Assembly (NCBI GenBank): GCA_013044035.1
Contig: JABEVE010000070.1
Coordinates: 1 to 34,554 of the forward strand
Length of the DNA: 34,554 nucleotides
Direction of reading: 5' to 3'
Origin: Burkholderiales bacterium
GTDB lineage: Bacteria; Pseudomonadota; Gammaproteobacteria; Burkholderiales; Burkholderiaceae_C
The notes beneath the pieces are model-generated. The model was given only the letters and a program-made list of their open reading frames with translations. It was not told where the DNA came from and ran no database searches. The position numbers and the translations under genes were made by a program. Positions 25,131 through 32,574 of this stretch are shown in pieces (the first letter of the stretch is position 1; every line of letters starts with the position of its first letter).

Positions 25131-25387
25131 TGGCCAACTATGCCTTGCGTGTGCCGGATTCGCTCATGGAGTACGCCAAGAAGGTGGCGCTCGATGAGCA
25201 TGTCTCGATGAATCAGTTTTTTGTGACGGCCATTGCCGAAAAGGTGTCAGCGCTCAAGACGAGCGCTTATTTCGCGCAGCGGCGTAGCCGTGGTGATCTC
25301 ACGGCGTTCGACGCCTGGCTGGAGGCCAGCCCGGATGTTGCGCCGGTCGCAGGCGATGCATTGCTGCCACCTGGCACCGCGAGCTGA
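25130..25387 (+). CDS. Putative antitoxin (ribbon-helix-helix-like)
   Basis: An 85-residue protein whose first half, LRVPDSLMEYAKKVALDEHV, then SMNQFFVTAIAEKV, has the strand-helix-helix pattern of ribbon-helix-helix antitoxins. The second half (RGDLTAFDAWLEASPDV) could be the toxin-binding end. It overlaps the PIN toxin by one base and has GGAGAG just upstream of its start. Toxin-first gene order is known for this PIN subgroup. Confidence 0.8.
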   Translation: MANYALRVPDSLMEYAKKVALDEHVSMNQFFVTAIAEKVSALKTSAYFAQRRSRGDLTAFDAWLEASPDVAPVAGDALLPPGTAS

Positions 25388-25424
25388 TGTCCCGGCCCCG
25401 TGAAGTCCTGAATCCTGACGATAC

Positions 25425-26471
25425 TCACGTCCCCCACCCCATGCGCAGCGCCGCCCGCCAGAACCCACGCGCATTCGCCAGCACCGGACGCGGCAACACG
25501 GAGAAGTTCATGCCGGAAAACGTCGCCCGCATCGCCTCCTCGAAATAGGCCGCGCCGCCCCCGGCCAGGATCAGGTGATCGACGCGGACCTTGTTCTGTT
25601 GGCGTTGCAACACATCGGCCATGCGCCGCACCACCTGCAAGGCGCCGCGCCGCATGGTCTGCTGGTACTCGGAGAAGTCGATGACACCCACCCCGACGAA
25701 CGACAACTTGCCCCGATCCAGTCCGTCCTCGATGGTCTGCAGGTCCAGAGGCGCATTCGGATGCTTGCGAATCACGTCTGACGAAACCGCGCGGAGCAAC
25801 TCACTCACCCCGCCGTCAAAAGCGCCGGAGAGGTCGGGCACGGTCACATGGCCACGCATGGCGAACCAGTCGAAGGTCTTGTAGCCCGGATCGGCCACGA
25901 TCACCACATCCGTATCCGCAGGCGGCGCGGTCAGGCGCGAGCGCCAATCGGTCATTGCGCCGAATGGCTGCGGCATGACGCGCACCGTCTTGACTTCCAC
26001 CAGGGCCGCATCACGGCCGAACGCGGCGCGCAGGCTCAACGGCACCGGCACCAGAAAAGGCTTGCGCATCTCCTGGCTGAGCGATTCGCGCAGCTTGCCG
26101 AAGGAGTACACCGGCAGGCCGACAGCCAGAGCATCGACACGCTCAAGCATCACCCCCAGCTCCTTGAAGGCCATGTGCAGGGCGCCGGCGATCAGCGCCC
26201 GGTAGGCCTTGCTGTGAACGTAGTCGTCGAGCAAAGTGCGGCCGTAGATCCCGGTCGACGGCCCGACGGCAAAGTGCGTGCCATCGACATCGACCAGAAC
26301 GTTATCCGTCTGGCCAGCGCTGGACATCGCCTGGTAGTAATTCAGGTCGGTGATCTCGTGCGCGACCGACGGGATGATGACGTTGTGCCCCGGCCCGTTG
26401 TCGGCCGACCAGACCGCCTTGGTGTTGCCGTAGCCCACATCGAGGCCCATGTTGAAGCGTTGCTCTGTCAT
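25425..26471 (-). CDS. ParM/StbA-like actin-family segregation protein (PRTRC protein D-like)
   Basis: A 348-residue actin-like ATPase. The phosphate 1 loop is GLDVGYGNTKAVW with Asp11, phosphate 2 is VIVADPGYKTFDWF, and the adenosine loop is LILAGGGAAYFEEAM. The subfamily looks like PRTRC system protein D / StbA, which segregates plasmids or large mobile elements. The other PRTRC proteins are not seen, so it is probably part of a simple two-gene partition pair with the small gene upstream. Its presence indicates that this part of the window derives from a plasmid or an element with a plasmid-like stage. Confidence 0.85.
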   Translation of the reverse strand: MTEQRFNMGLDVGYGNTKAVWSADNGPGHNVIIPSVAHEITDLNYYQAMSSAGQTDNVLVDVDGTHFAVGPSTGIYGRTLLDDYVHSKAYRALIAGALHMAFKELGVMLERVDALAVGLPVYSFGKLRESLSQEMRKPFLVPVPLSLRAAFGRDAALVEVKTVRVMPQPFGAMTDWRSRLTAPPADTDVVIVADPGYKTFDWFAMRGHVTVPDLSGAFDGGVSELLRAVSSDVIRKHPNAPLDLQTIEDGLDRGKLSFVGVGVIDFSEYQQTMRRGALQVVRRMADVLQRQQNKVRVDHLILAGGGAAYFEEAMRATFSGMNFSVLPRPVLANARGFWRAALRMGWGT

Positions 26472-26495
26472 TGATTGATGGCTCCGGGTTGAAAG

Positions 26496-26807
26496 TCACA
26501 GCCCAGCGAAGGCGTTGTCGCCTGCACTGGATAAGAAGTCGTTGAGATGCGCCGATGCCGTGTGTTGCGGCTCACCAACTCGTGCGTCATCCCGCGTCGG
26601 CGCCAGCGGCGTCGCCTGGCTGCGAACGACAAGAGGTGCGATAGGGGCCTCGCTGTACAATGCGCGTATGCCAGTGACGAGCGCATGTCTTGCGGCGCGT
26701 GCACGGTGTTGCTTGCCCTGCCCATCCGGCAGACTGCTTAGATGGTCGTAAAGCGGGCGCAACTCAGGATCGTCTTCGGTAATCAAAAGTGTGATCTGGA
26801 TAGCCAT
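26496..26807 (-). CDS. Putative partition adaptor (StbB/ParR-like)
   Basis: A 103-residue protein starting MAIQITLLITEDDPELRPL. The first half, with a strand followed by helices (QHRARAARHALVTGIRALYS), could be a ribbon-helix-helix-like DNA-binding part; the second half is flexible and ends with DFLSSAGDNAFAGL, which could contact the actin. It lies 24 nt upstream of the ParM-like gene in the same direction. Identification rests mostly on location and size. Confidence 0.6.
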   Translation of the reverse strand: MAIQITLLITEDDPELRPLYDHLSSLPDGQGKQHRARAARHALVTGIRALYSEAPIAPLVVRSQATPLAPTRDDARVGEPQHTASAHLNDFLSSAGDNAFAGL

Positions 26808-27124
26808 AAGTTATCGTTACGCGTTATTCGTCGGCAACAACCGAACACTTGAGAATTCAAGGGACGTTGCGGTGCGGTTTTTGGCGAAATTGCTGGAAAA
26901 CCAGGGAAGAATTCGGCACTCATCCGTAGTGAGTATTGTTTCCCCCCGATCCTGGCATGCGCGAGCAAAAGCGCAAGCGAAACGGCCAGGATTCAACCCA
27001 CCGCATCGCCTGCTCGATCGGTAGCATCCTGACTATCCGTCACCAGACGGTCTGCTTACCCATGCCGCACCAGCGGAACGAAGCAGCAGATTCATCGAGG
27101 CCATGCGCCTCCATCCAGCAGGTC
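26808..27124. other. Non-coding stretch upstream of the partition pair
   Basis: About 320 bp with no supportable gene. It contains a short palindrome, CTTGA-GAAT-TCAAG at 26848-26861, and lies directly in front of the StbB/ParR-like gene, the place where a centromere-like site or promoter is expected. I did not see clear iterons. Confidence 0.3.
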
Positions 27125-27146
27125 AACCGCCCAGGCGGTTTTTTTT
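27125..27146 (+). terminator. Rho-independent terminator
   Basis: AACCGCC and GGCGGTT form a tight stem (effective loop CCAG) followed by a run of eight T residues including the stem end. It would end plus-strand transcription just ahead of the structured region. What it terminates is unclear, as no supported plus-strand gene precedes it. Confidence 0.75.
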
Positions 27147-27381
27147 GAAACCCTGCGCACAAAACACTCAAGAACCCTGAGTGTTGCAAAACCCAAGCAA
27201 ATTCGCGCCTCACAGGCCGATTGAGACACCCTTTGGGTCTACTGACGAAAAGTTTCCATCGCCCCAAGACGGGCAAGAAGGCGGCTGATGCCGCGCTTGG
27301 CAAGATCAACGTCGGGGACTCGCCGCCCCCGTGCATGCCGTTGCTGCCCCGCCTAGATGCCGGGTAAGTGGACATGCACGA

Positions 27382-27605
27382 GCCTTGCAGCCTGAGGGCT
27401 GAAGGCAGGCCGCCTGAGGGCGGTTATTCCAGGAGTCTCGGCTGATCCCCCCGAATAAGCGGGATCCGAATGGGCGCGTCATAGCCCCGGTCTCTCCTGA
27501 GGGAGAGCGACCCTGTGCCGTGAGGGCAGGGCAGTGGTAGCTGAGACGCAAGCTACTGCTGAACACGGGACTCCTGAAGAAGGGGCGTCCTCCCGTATAC
27601 GGGAG
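27382..27605 (+). ncRNA. Candidate structured non-coding RNA (chain of seven hairpins)
   Basis: Consecutive hairpins fill this stretch. 27382-27406: GCCTT-G-CAGCC / GGCTG-AAGGC with loop TGAG. 27410-27423: CCGCC-TGAG-GGCGG. 27444-27466: GATCCC / GGGATC. 27489-27512: GGT and CTCTCC-TGAG-GGAGAG, then ACC. 27511-27531: CCCTG / CAGGG. 27532-27561: CAGTGGTAGC / GCTACTGCTG, 10 pairs with two wobbles. 27568-27590: GGAC / GTCC. 27590-27605: CTCCCG-TATA-CGGGAG. Three hairpins share the same TGAG loop closed by C-G. No conserved reading frame explains the region. The design recalls large structured RNAs of mobile elements such as HEARO/omega RNAs of IscB, but no iscB gene is nearby, so that link is speculative. 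Strand is assumed from the downstream gene direction. Confidence 0.55.
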
Positions 27606-27637
27606 CCACGGTATGACTGCGGACCTTACTTGCAGCG

Positions 27638-27769
27638 ATGAAGGTGCTCATCGGACAGCACCAAAGACAGGCCCAGCGCATCAGCGCCGTGCCGGTGGCT
27701 CTTTCAGAAGACGAATCGTGGGTCAAAAGCTGCGCCATTGATGCGCGGCGCGCTTTGCGGATGGCATAA
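27638..27769 (+). CDS. Possible 43-residue protein after the structured region
   Basis: A short frame, MKVLIGQHQRQAQRISAVPV continuing ALSEDESWVKSC, starts 33 nt after the last hairpin and ends with IDARRALRMA. The protein is basic at both ends with an acidic middle. No ribosome binding site is clear and no family was recognised. It may be a remnant of a longer gene or a true short gene controlled by the structured leader. Confidence 0.3.
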   Translation: MKVLIGQHQRQAQRISAVPVALSEDESWVKSCAIDARRALRMA

Positions 27770-27804
27770 CTTGTGGGATTCATAAACCCCATGAGAGATT
27801 AGCC

Positions 27805-29037
27805 ATGCCAGACCGCGCCCTTGAACTCCAGTACAAACGCCAAGCCATCCGCGCCAGCGTTGATCGAGACGGCGTGTGGATCAGCGGCGACGATGCAGCG
27901 ACGGCACTGGGCTACAAATCGTCCAAAGATCCCATTGCGCGCTTGCCCGAGAACGAGAAGTCCCTGCGCCAGATTGGAGGCAAAGGCGTGAGGATGCGCG
28001 TTCTCAGTCCTGACGGCGTGCTGCGGCTGGCTGGTGGAGCAAGAATGGGCGGTGCCGATGGCTTCCTGAAGTGGTTTCAGGAGCAGGCCATGCCCGCGCT
28101 GGGCGAGACGGCCCTGGAGCAAGGCCATACGGGCACCGAATTGGTGATAGCCGAGCCTGTACTCACGCCTGTCGCCCAAGCGGTCCGCACCTTCCTCTTT
28201 GAGACCATGCCCGTGCGCGCGCAGATGGATGACAAGGGCGAAATCCTGTTCAACGCCAACGACGTGTGCGAGGCGCTGGAACTGAGCAATCCGCGCAAAG
28301 CATTGGACGATCACGTTGCTCCGGATGACGTAACCCGCAGTGACACCATCGACTCCATGGGTCGAATTCAGCAAGCCAACTACGTCTACTTACCCGGCCT
28401 CTACGCCCTCGTCTTCGGGAGCAAGAAGGAGGCCGCACGCCGTTTCAAACGCTGGGTGACGCACGACGTGCTGCCCTCGATCCAGAAGACGGGCAGCTAC
28501 AGCCTGCACGACCACACCCATGCAGCCGACGAAACCCCCGCCCTGCCTGACACCAGCGAGCGCGCCATACTGCAGCGCGCCGCCAACCTCGGCAGCCTGA
28601 TGCTGTCATTGCCTGGGGCAGACGACGCCACGCAGCAACGCCAGCGCGAAGACGCGCAGATCCAAGCCCGCCAGGCGCTGGTGCATATCCAGGAAGCCGC
28701 CGAAGGTCTCAAGGGCCTGCGTCTCCAAGTCACCTTTCAAGGCGGACTCGACCGTCCGCAAGCCCAGGCCATGCCGGGCGATCACGGCGACGCACCCATT
28801 CAGGGCGCTGCGGCAGACAAAGCCATGGCCGGGCGCACCTACGTTCTCGACTTCCATCGCGGCGTCGAGCGTCCCCACATTCGACCCCTGCGCCATGACG
28901 AACGCATCATCAAGGCCGACCGTGAGGGCGTCAAATTCCTCGCGAATCAGGCGCGGCTCGGGTTGGAAGACTGGCACGACCTGGAGAACTGGGCGCAGCG
29001 CAAGGTGCGGGCGGAAGAAAACCGGCGCGACAGATAG
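27805..29037 (+). CDS. Tandem Bro-N antirepressor-like protein (paralog 1)
   Basis: A 410-residue protein with two Bro-N domains, found in phage and mobile-element antirepressors. The first (about 15-95) has VWISGDDAATALGYKSSKDP and GADGFLKWFQEQAMPAL; the second (about 125-230) has ILFNANDVCEALELSNPRKA, LPGLYALVFGSKKEAARRFK and WVTHDVLPSIQKTGSY. The C-terminal 180 residues contain a helical part (DATQQRQREDAQIQARQAL) and a charged end without a recognised domain. Bro proteins bind DNA and often modulate phage repressors or stress responses. It follows the structured RNA region and precedes the MYG1-like gene by 37 nt. Confidence 0.85.
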   Translation: MPDRALELQYKRQAIRASVDRDGVWISGDDAATALGYKSSKDPIARLPENEKSLRQIGGKGVRMRVLSPDGVLRLAGGARMGGADGFLKWFQEQAMPALGETALEQGHTGTELVIAEPVLTPVAQAVRTFLFETMPVRAQMDDKGEILFNANDVCEALELSNPRKALDDHVAPDDVTRSDTIDSMGRIQQANYVYLPGLYALVFGSKKEAARRFKRWVTHDVLPSIQKTGSYSLHDHTHAADETPALPDTSERAILQRAANLGSLMLSLPGADDATQQRQREDAQIQARQALVHIQEAAEGLKGLRLQVTFQGGLDRPQAQAMPGDHGDAPIQGAAADKAMAGRTYVLDFHRGVERPHIRPLRHDERIIKADREGVKFLANQARLGLEDWHDLENWAQRKVRAEENRRDR

Positions 29038-29073
29038 ACGGATCCTCTTGATGTCGACAGACGTCCCAAACAA

Positions 29074-29970
29074 GTGAGAATAATCGTTTCCCACGTCGGA
29101 CTGCCCTCACGGCACATCGACGACACCATCGGCGTCGCGCTCCTGTGCCACGACTACACAAAATCGCGCGTCAAGTGGCGCCACATGCAAGTGGCTCCAC
29201 AGGATGAACATGCCATCGCAAGGCTGCGCGCGAGGGGCGCGGCCTTCGTCGATGTTGGCGACGTTTACGACCCACGACACGGACAGTTCGATCACCATCA
29301 GGACGCGGCACTCGATTGCGCTGCCGTCCTGGTGGCAGAGCACCTGGGCTATAGACCGTTCTGCCAGTCTTTGGCCGCCGTCTTCATGACCGCCAAAGAC
29401 CTCCGCGGGTTCGCTGCGGCGGTTGCAGAGACGGGCCACAAGCCAAGCGCGGATGCAGCGGAAGCGGAGATGGCGCTTTGCGCCGTCACCATCACACCTC
29501 AATTCGCAGCGTGGGTCGCTTGGAATCTGATCTTATGCCAGCCGACCACGACCTACAGCGACCTCCTGGTCGGCCTCTGGGAGGGCGCTCCGAACCCCGT
29601 CAGGGCCGAGTGGAATGGACTCAGAGCGTCGAAAGCTGCCACCGAATCCAACGCCCTGGCATCGGTGCGGGTGATCGCCGTCTCCGGCCTTCGGATCGGG
29701 TGTTCGGACACCCACGTCGTGCCGGCTCCACTGGCATTCAAGAGCTTGGGAGTCCAGGTCATGGTGAGTGTGAACGCCGCCAACGCCGCGCAAACATCCA
29801 TCACCAAAGACACCGCCTCGGCGGCAACGGCGAATGTCGACTTGAGCAGGGCCGCGAGCGCCGCCGGGGTGAAGCAGATTTTTCTGCACAACTCAGGGTT
29901 CATCGTCGTGCTCGAATCTCCCGCAGGAGCAATCGACGTAGAGGCGGTGGTTGGGGCCTGCCTGGCGTGA
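29074..29970 (+). CDS. MYG1-like / DHH-type metal-dependent hydrolase
   Basis: A 298-residue protein whose first third resembles MYG1 (UPF0160) proteins: HIDDTIGVALL near residue 15 and FVDVGDVYDPRHGQFDHHQD with the DHH motif at 73-75. MYG1 proteins are predicted 3'-5' RNA exonucleases or phosphohydrolases. The second half is more diverged and ends with an Ala/Val-rich segment (FIVVLESPAGAIDVEAVVG). The GTG start is the first that keeps the N-terminal strand; no strong ribosome binding site is seen. It lies between two bro genes, an unusual context for this family. Confidence 0.65.
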   Translation: MRIIVSHVGLPSRHIDDTIGVALLCHDYTKSRVKWRHMQVAPQDEHAIARLRARGAAFVDVGDVYDPRHGQFDHHQDAALDCAAVLVAEHLGYRPFCQSLAAVFMTAKDLRGFAAAVAETGHKPSADAAEAEMALCAVTITPQFAAWVAWNLILCQPTTTYSDLLVGLWEGAPNPVRAEWNGLRASKAATESNALASVRVIAVSGLRIGCSDTHVVPAPLAFKSLGVQVMVSVNAANAAQTSITKDTASAATANVDLSRAASAAGVKQIFLHNSGFIVVLESPAGAIDVEAVVGACLA

Positions 29971-30032
29971 GTCGTGGGGGCACATCCTTCGGGGGATGCC
30001 CGCGCGGAGACTGCATGTGGAATGGCGTGGCG

Positions 30033-30296
30033 GCGTATCGACCAGCCTGGACCCAATGACGGCTCCGGCATGACGCCCGAAACGCGCGGATTTTTCGGGC
30101 CGAAAGAGCCGAGTAGGGCCAAGAGCCTTGATTTTGCTGGGTCGCAACCTCGCCATAGCCAACGCAGATCCCGCTGCGCTGGCCATGGCGGGCATCCGAA
30201 AATGCCATCACGGTGCGCGTCTTTCAGCCTGAAAGACCCCGCTGCCCGGACAAGAATCGGTCAGGAGCCGCGGTTGCGGCGATCACTGGAGATTCC
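30033..30296 (+). repeat. Conserved hairpin leader, copy B (upstream of bro paralog 2)
   Basis: A 264-bp leader related over its whole length to 32304-32574. The conserved core is the inverted repeat CGCCATAGCCA (30151-30161) and TGGCCATGGCG (30180-30190) with one mismatch and an 18-nt loop. The short open frame that copy C encodes is damaged here: its ATG is ATA and one A is missing after the hairpin. The rest of the 326-bp gap holds no other gene. It ends with GGAGATTCC before the bro start codon. Confidence 0.75.
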
Positions 30297-31424
30297 ATGG
30301 ACATCATCCCGTTTCCATTCGAAGACAAAGCCGTGCGCGTCGTGCGCGACGAAAGCGGCGAACCGCTGTTCGTCGGCAAGGATGTGTGTGACGCGCTGGG
30401 GTATGCGGGCCACGCAGGAGCGATAAGGCGCCATTGCAAGGGGACGCTGAAACGTCGACCACTTCAAACCGATGGAGGCATTCAAGAGATGCTCGTCCTC
30501 ACCGAGCCCGACGTGATGCGCCTGCTCGTGCATAGCAAGCTGCCGGCGGCGAAGCGGTTCGAGGCGAACATCATCGCCGCGCTCCACCCATTAGCTGTTG
30601 ATCGCCTGCTGTCCCGGCACGTCGTCGAAGTTGACACCCAGCGAATGGACAGCGGGACAGGTCGTCAATCCACCCGGAAGATGGCATTAACCCAAGAAGA
30701 ATCCCATCGTGATGCACACAATCCGTGCGCAAAGGACCAAGCCATGCAAGTTGTGCCCTACCAATTTGAAAGCCAGGAAGTTCGCGTCGTGCAAGACGAG
30801 AACGGCGAACTGCTGTTCGTGGCGGCCGATATTTGTGCCGCATTGACCATCAACAACAGCCGCATGGCCATGGACCGCCTGGATGCAGACGAAAAGGGTG
30901 TCAGTTCAATTGACACAACCGGCGGACCCCAAGACATGACCGTCGTCAACGAATCCGGCCTCTACAACCTCATCCTCGGAAGCCGCAAACCGCAGGCCAA
31001 GGCATTCAAGCGCTGGGTGACGCACGAAGTTCTGCCCGCCATCCGCCGCACCGGCCAGTACGCCGCACCGCAAACCGAGCCGGCGAAGCTGGGCGTCGAC
31101 ACCGACTGGCTCGCCCGGTCGATGCACAACGCCCAGAAGGTCATCCAGATGGCGGCCGGCCGCGTCGGCATGGCGGTGGTGGCCGAAGAGACGCCCGACT
31201 TCTCCCATCCCGACATTGCCATGGGGCTGGCGGGTCTCATGTTCGCGCAGCAGCGCTTTCTGGTCGAGATGGAATCCCTGGAGTCCGCCAGGATCCGCGC
31301 GCTGCACCTCAAGGAGCGGGTCGTCGATCTCCGGCTGGATGACTGGGCTGAGCGGTTTCTCGGAGAACTCAACCGGGTGCAGGTGGTGCAGATCATGCAA
31401 GCCGCGACCCGCAAGCTCGCGTGA
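30297..31424 (+). CDS. Tandem Bro-N antirepressor-like protein (paralog 2)
   Basis: A 375-residue protein with two Bro-N units. Unit 1 (about 1-110) has VRVVRDESGEPLFVGKDVCD and an EPDVMRLLVHSKLPAAKRFE end. Unit 2 starts at an internal methionine (residue 150, MQVVPYQFESQEVRVVQDEN) and has VNESGLYNLILGSRKPQAKA followed by FKRWVTHEVLPAIRRTGQY. The C-terminal 130 residues, with DTDWLARSMHNAQKVIQMAA and DDWAERFLGELNRVQVVQIM, are helical. ATG 30297 has GGAG nine bases upstream. Unit 2 and the part after it are nearly identical to paralog 3, so the two genes arose by recent duplication. Confidence 0.85.
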   Translation: MDIIPFPFEDKAVRVVRDESGEPLFVGKDVCDALGYAGHAGAIRRHCKGTLKRRPLQTDGGIQEMLVLTEPDVMRLLVHSKLPAAKRFEANIIAALHPLAVDRLLSRHVVEVDTQRMDSGTGRQSTRKMALTQEESHRDAHNPCAKDQAMQVVPYQFESQEVRVVQDENGELLFVAADICAALTINNSRMAMDRLDADEKGVSSIDTTGGPQDMTVVNESGLYNLILGSRKPQAKAFKRWVTHEVLPAIRRTGQYAAPQTEPAKLGVDTDWLARSMHNAQKVIQMAAGRVGMAVVAEETPDFSHPDIAMGLAGLMFAQQRFLVEMESLESARIRALHLKERVVDLRLDDWAERFLGELNRVQVVQIMQAATRKLA

Positions 31425-31538
31425 ACCGGCATGGCCATCGGCATCACGAAGGCGGGAATCGTGGCAAACGGGACCCCTTGCGTCAGCCGGTGAGCGGTGG
31501 CGGACCCATGCGCTTTCGCTTCAGACCCGAATCGGTGA

Positions 31539-31672
<134 letters not shown>

Positions 31673-31712
31673 ATCCCATGGCTCAGATTTACGTTGCGCG
31701 TCAGCGCGCGAA

Positions 31713-31880
31713 GTGGCTCAGAATTCGGTTGCGCTTGACACCGTCGCCGGACTGTCCCTGTGGAAGGGCACGGGCCTCGGCCTCGTCGCGGTGTTCCTGG
31801 TCTGGCTTGTGTTGCAGGGCTTCGCCTGGTTCCTGCTGTCCTTGTCGTTCAATGCAGACGAGGAGGATGAGTCTGGATAG
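31713..31880 (+). CDS. Small single-span membrane protein (55 aa)
   Basis: A GTG-started frame reads MAQNSVALDTVAGLSLWKGT, then a hydrophobic helix GLGLVAVFLVWLVLQGFAW plus FLLSLSF, and an acidic tail NADEEDESG. The alternation of short polar N terminus, one membrane helix and acidic end is typical of small membrane proteins. No clear ribosome binding site is seen, and another frame from ATG 31678 overlaps it, so confidence is limited. A similar tiny membrane protein follows 55 bp later. Confidence 0.45.
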   Translation: MAQNSVALDTVAGLSLWKGTGLGLVAVFLVWLVLQGFAWFLLSLSFNADEEDESG

Positions 31881-31935
31881 GCGCTTGCATGGCCCAGCAC
31901 TCACACTAAAATAGGACCAACTTGAAGGAACCGCC

Positions 31936-32055
31936 GTGTCGATCACGACTGGGATTTATGTTCTATGCGCCGTCGCTGTCATCAGCACCGGCGCATTTAC
32001 TGGCTTTGTCGCTTGGCTGTCGCACAACACCAAGGGCAAGCGCAGGCACGATTAA
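31936..32055 (+). CDS. Small membrane protein (39 aa)
   Basis: A GTG-started frame reads MSITTGIYVLCAVAVISTGA followed by FTGFVAWLSHNTKGKRRHD: one membrane helix with a basic end. A good AAGGAA signal lies 5 nt upstream, and a strong terminator follows 15 nt after the stop. The clean gene unit (ribosome binding site, frame, terminator) makes it likely to be real. Function unknown. Confidence 0.65.
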   Translation: MSITTGIYVLCAVAVISTGAFTGFVAWLSHNTKGKRRHD

Positions 32056-32070
32056 GATCGGGAATCAGCA

Positions 32071-32106
32071 AAAAAAGGGGGCGCTGCAACGGGCGCCTTT
32101 TTTTTT
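32071..32106 (+). terminator. Rho-independent terminator after small membrane genes
   Basis: GGCGC (32080-32084) pairs with GCGCC (32093-32097), flanked by an A run before and nine T residues after. It closes the transcription unit of the two small membrane proteins and separates it from the leader of bro paralog 3. Confidence 0.85.
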
Positions 32107-32303
32107 GTGCCCACGCGCACCGTAGCAGGCTAGAGAAGCCGAGAAGTCGTTCCATCGCGCACCTGCGCCTATCCAAACCGGCAGACGCCGACGCGTTTTC
32201 CAGGCTGTTTTTTCGGCAAGATCACGGTCTTGCCGCAGCAACCAATGGGCGAACGCGACCGCCACACCCCCCGCTCGGGTTGCAACATCGCGCGCTGGGT
32301 CGG
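32107..32303. other. Gap before leader copy C
   Basis: No gene is supported here. An 8-bp perfect inverted repeat, CGGCAAGA and TCTTGCCG at 32213-32234 with a 6-nt loop, follows a T run (CTGTTTTTT). It may be part of a promoter or terminator region. Confidence 0.3.
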
Positions 32304-32574
32304 GCGTATCGACCAACCCGGACCGGACCCTATCCCGGCTCCGGCATGGCGACCTAAAACGCGCAAATCTTTCGGACCGGAAGAGCCGAATAGGGCCAAG
32401 AGCCTTGATTTTGCTGGGTCGCAACCTCGCCATGGCCAACGCGATTCCCGCTGCGCTGGCCATGGCGGGCATCCGAAAAATGCCATCCCGGTGCGCGCCT
32501 TTCAGCCCGAATGGTCGCGCCGGCCGGGTCACAATCGGCTGGCATCTGCGCTTGCGGCGCGACTGGAAGCCGTG
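32304..32574 (+). repeat. Conserved hairpin leader, copy C, with short open frame
   Basis: The best preserved copy of the leader. CGCCATGGCCA (32428-32438) and TGGCCATGGCG (32457-32467) form a perfect 11-bp stem with an 18-nt loop that itself can close a GCG/CGC pair. The ATG inside the stem (32432) starts a 47-codon frame, MANAIPAALAMAGIRKMPSR..., whose TGA overlaps the start codon of the bro gene (TGATG, 32573-32577). This makes a leader peptide with coupled translation a reasonable idea. Similar peptides occur at the start of Ash/Icd-like proteins of P4-type elements (tentative). Confidence 0.7.

Noticed and set aside
27382-27605. CRISPR array
   Set aside because: The repeated TGAG-loop hairpins are not identical repeats with regular spacers; spacing and stems all differ.
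27360-27640. Group II intron
   Set aside because: No domain V-like element, no boundary consensus and no reverse transcriptase frame were seen.
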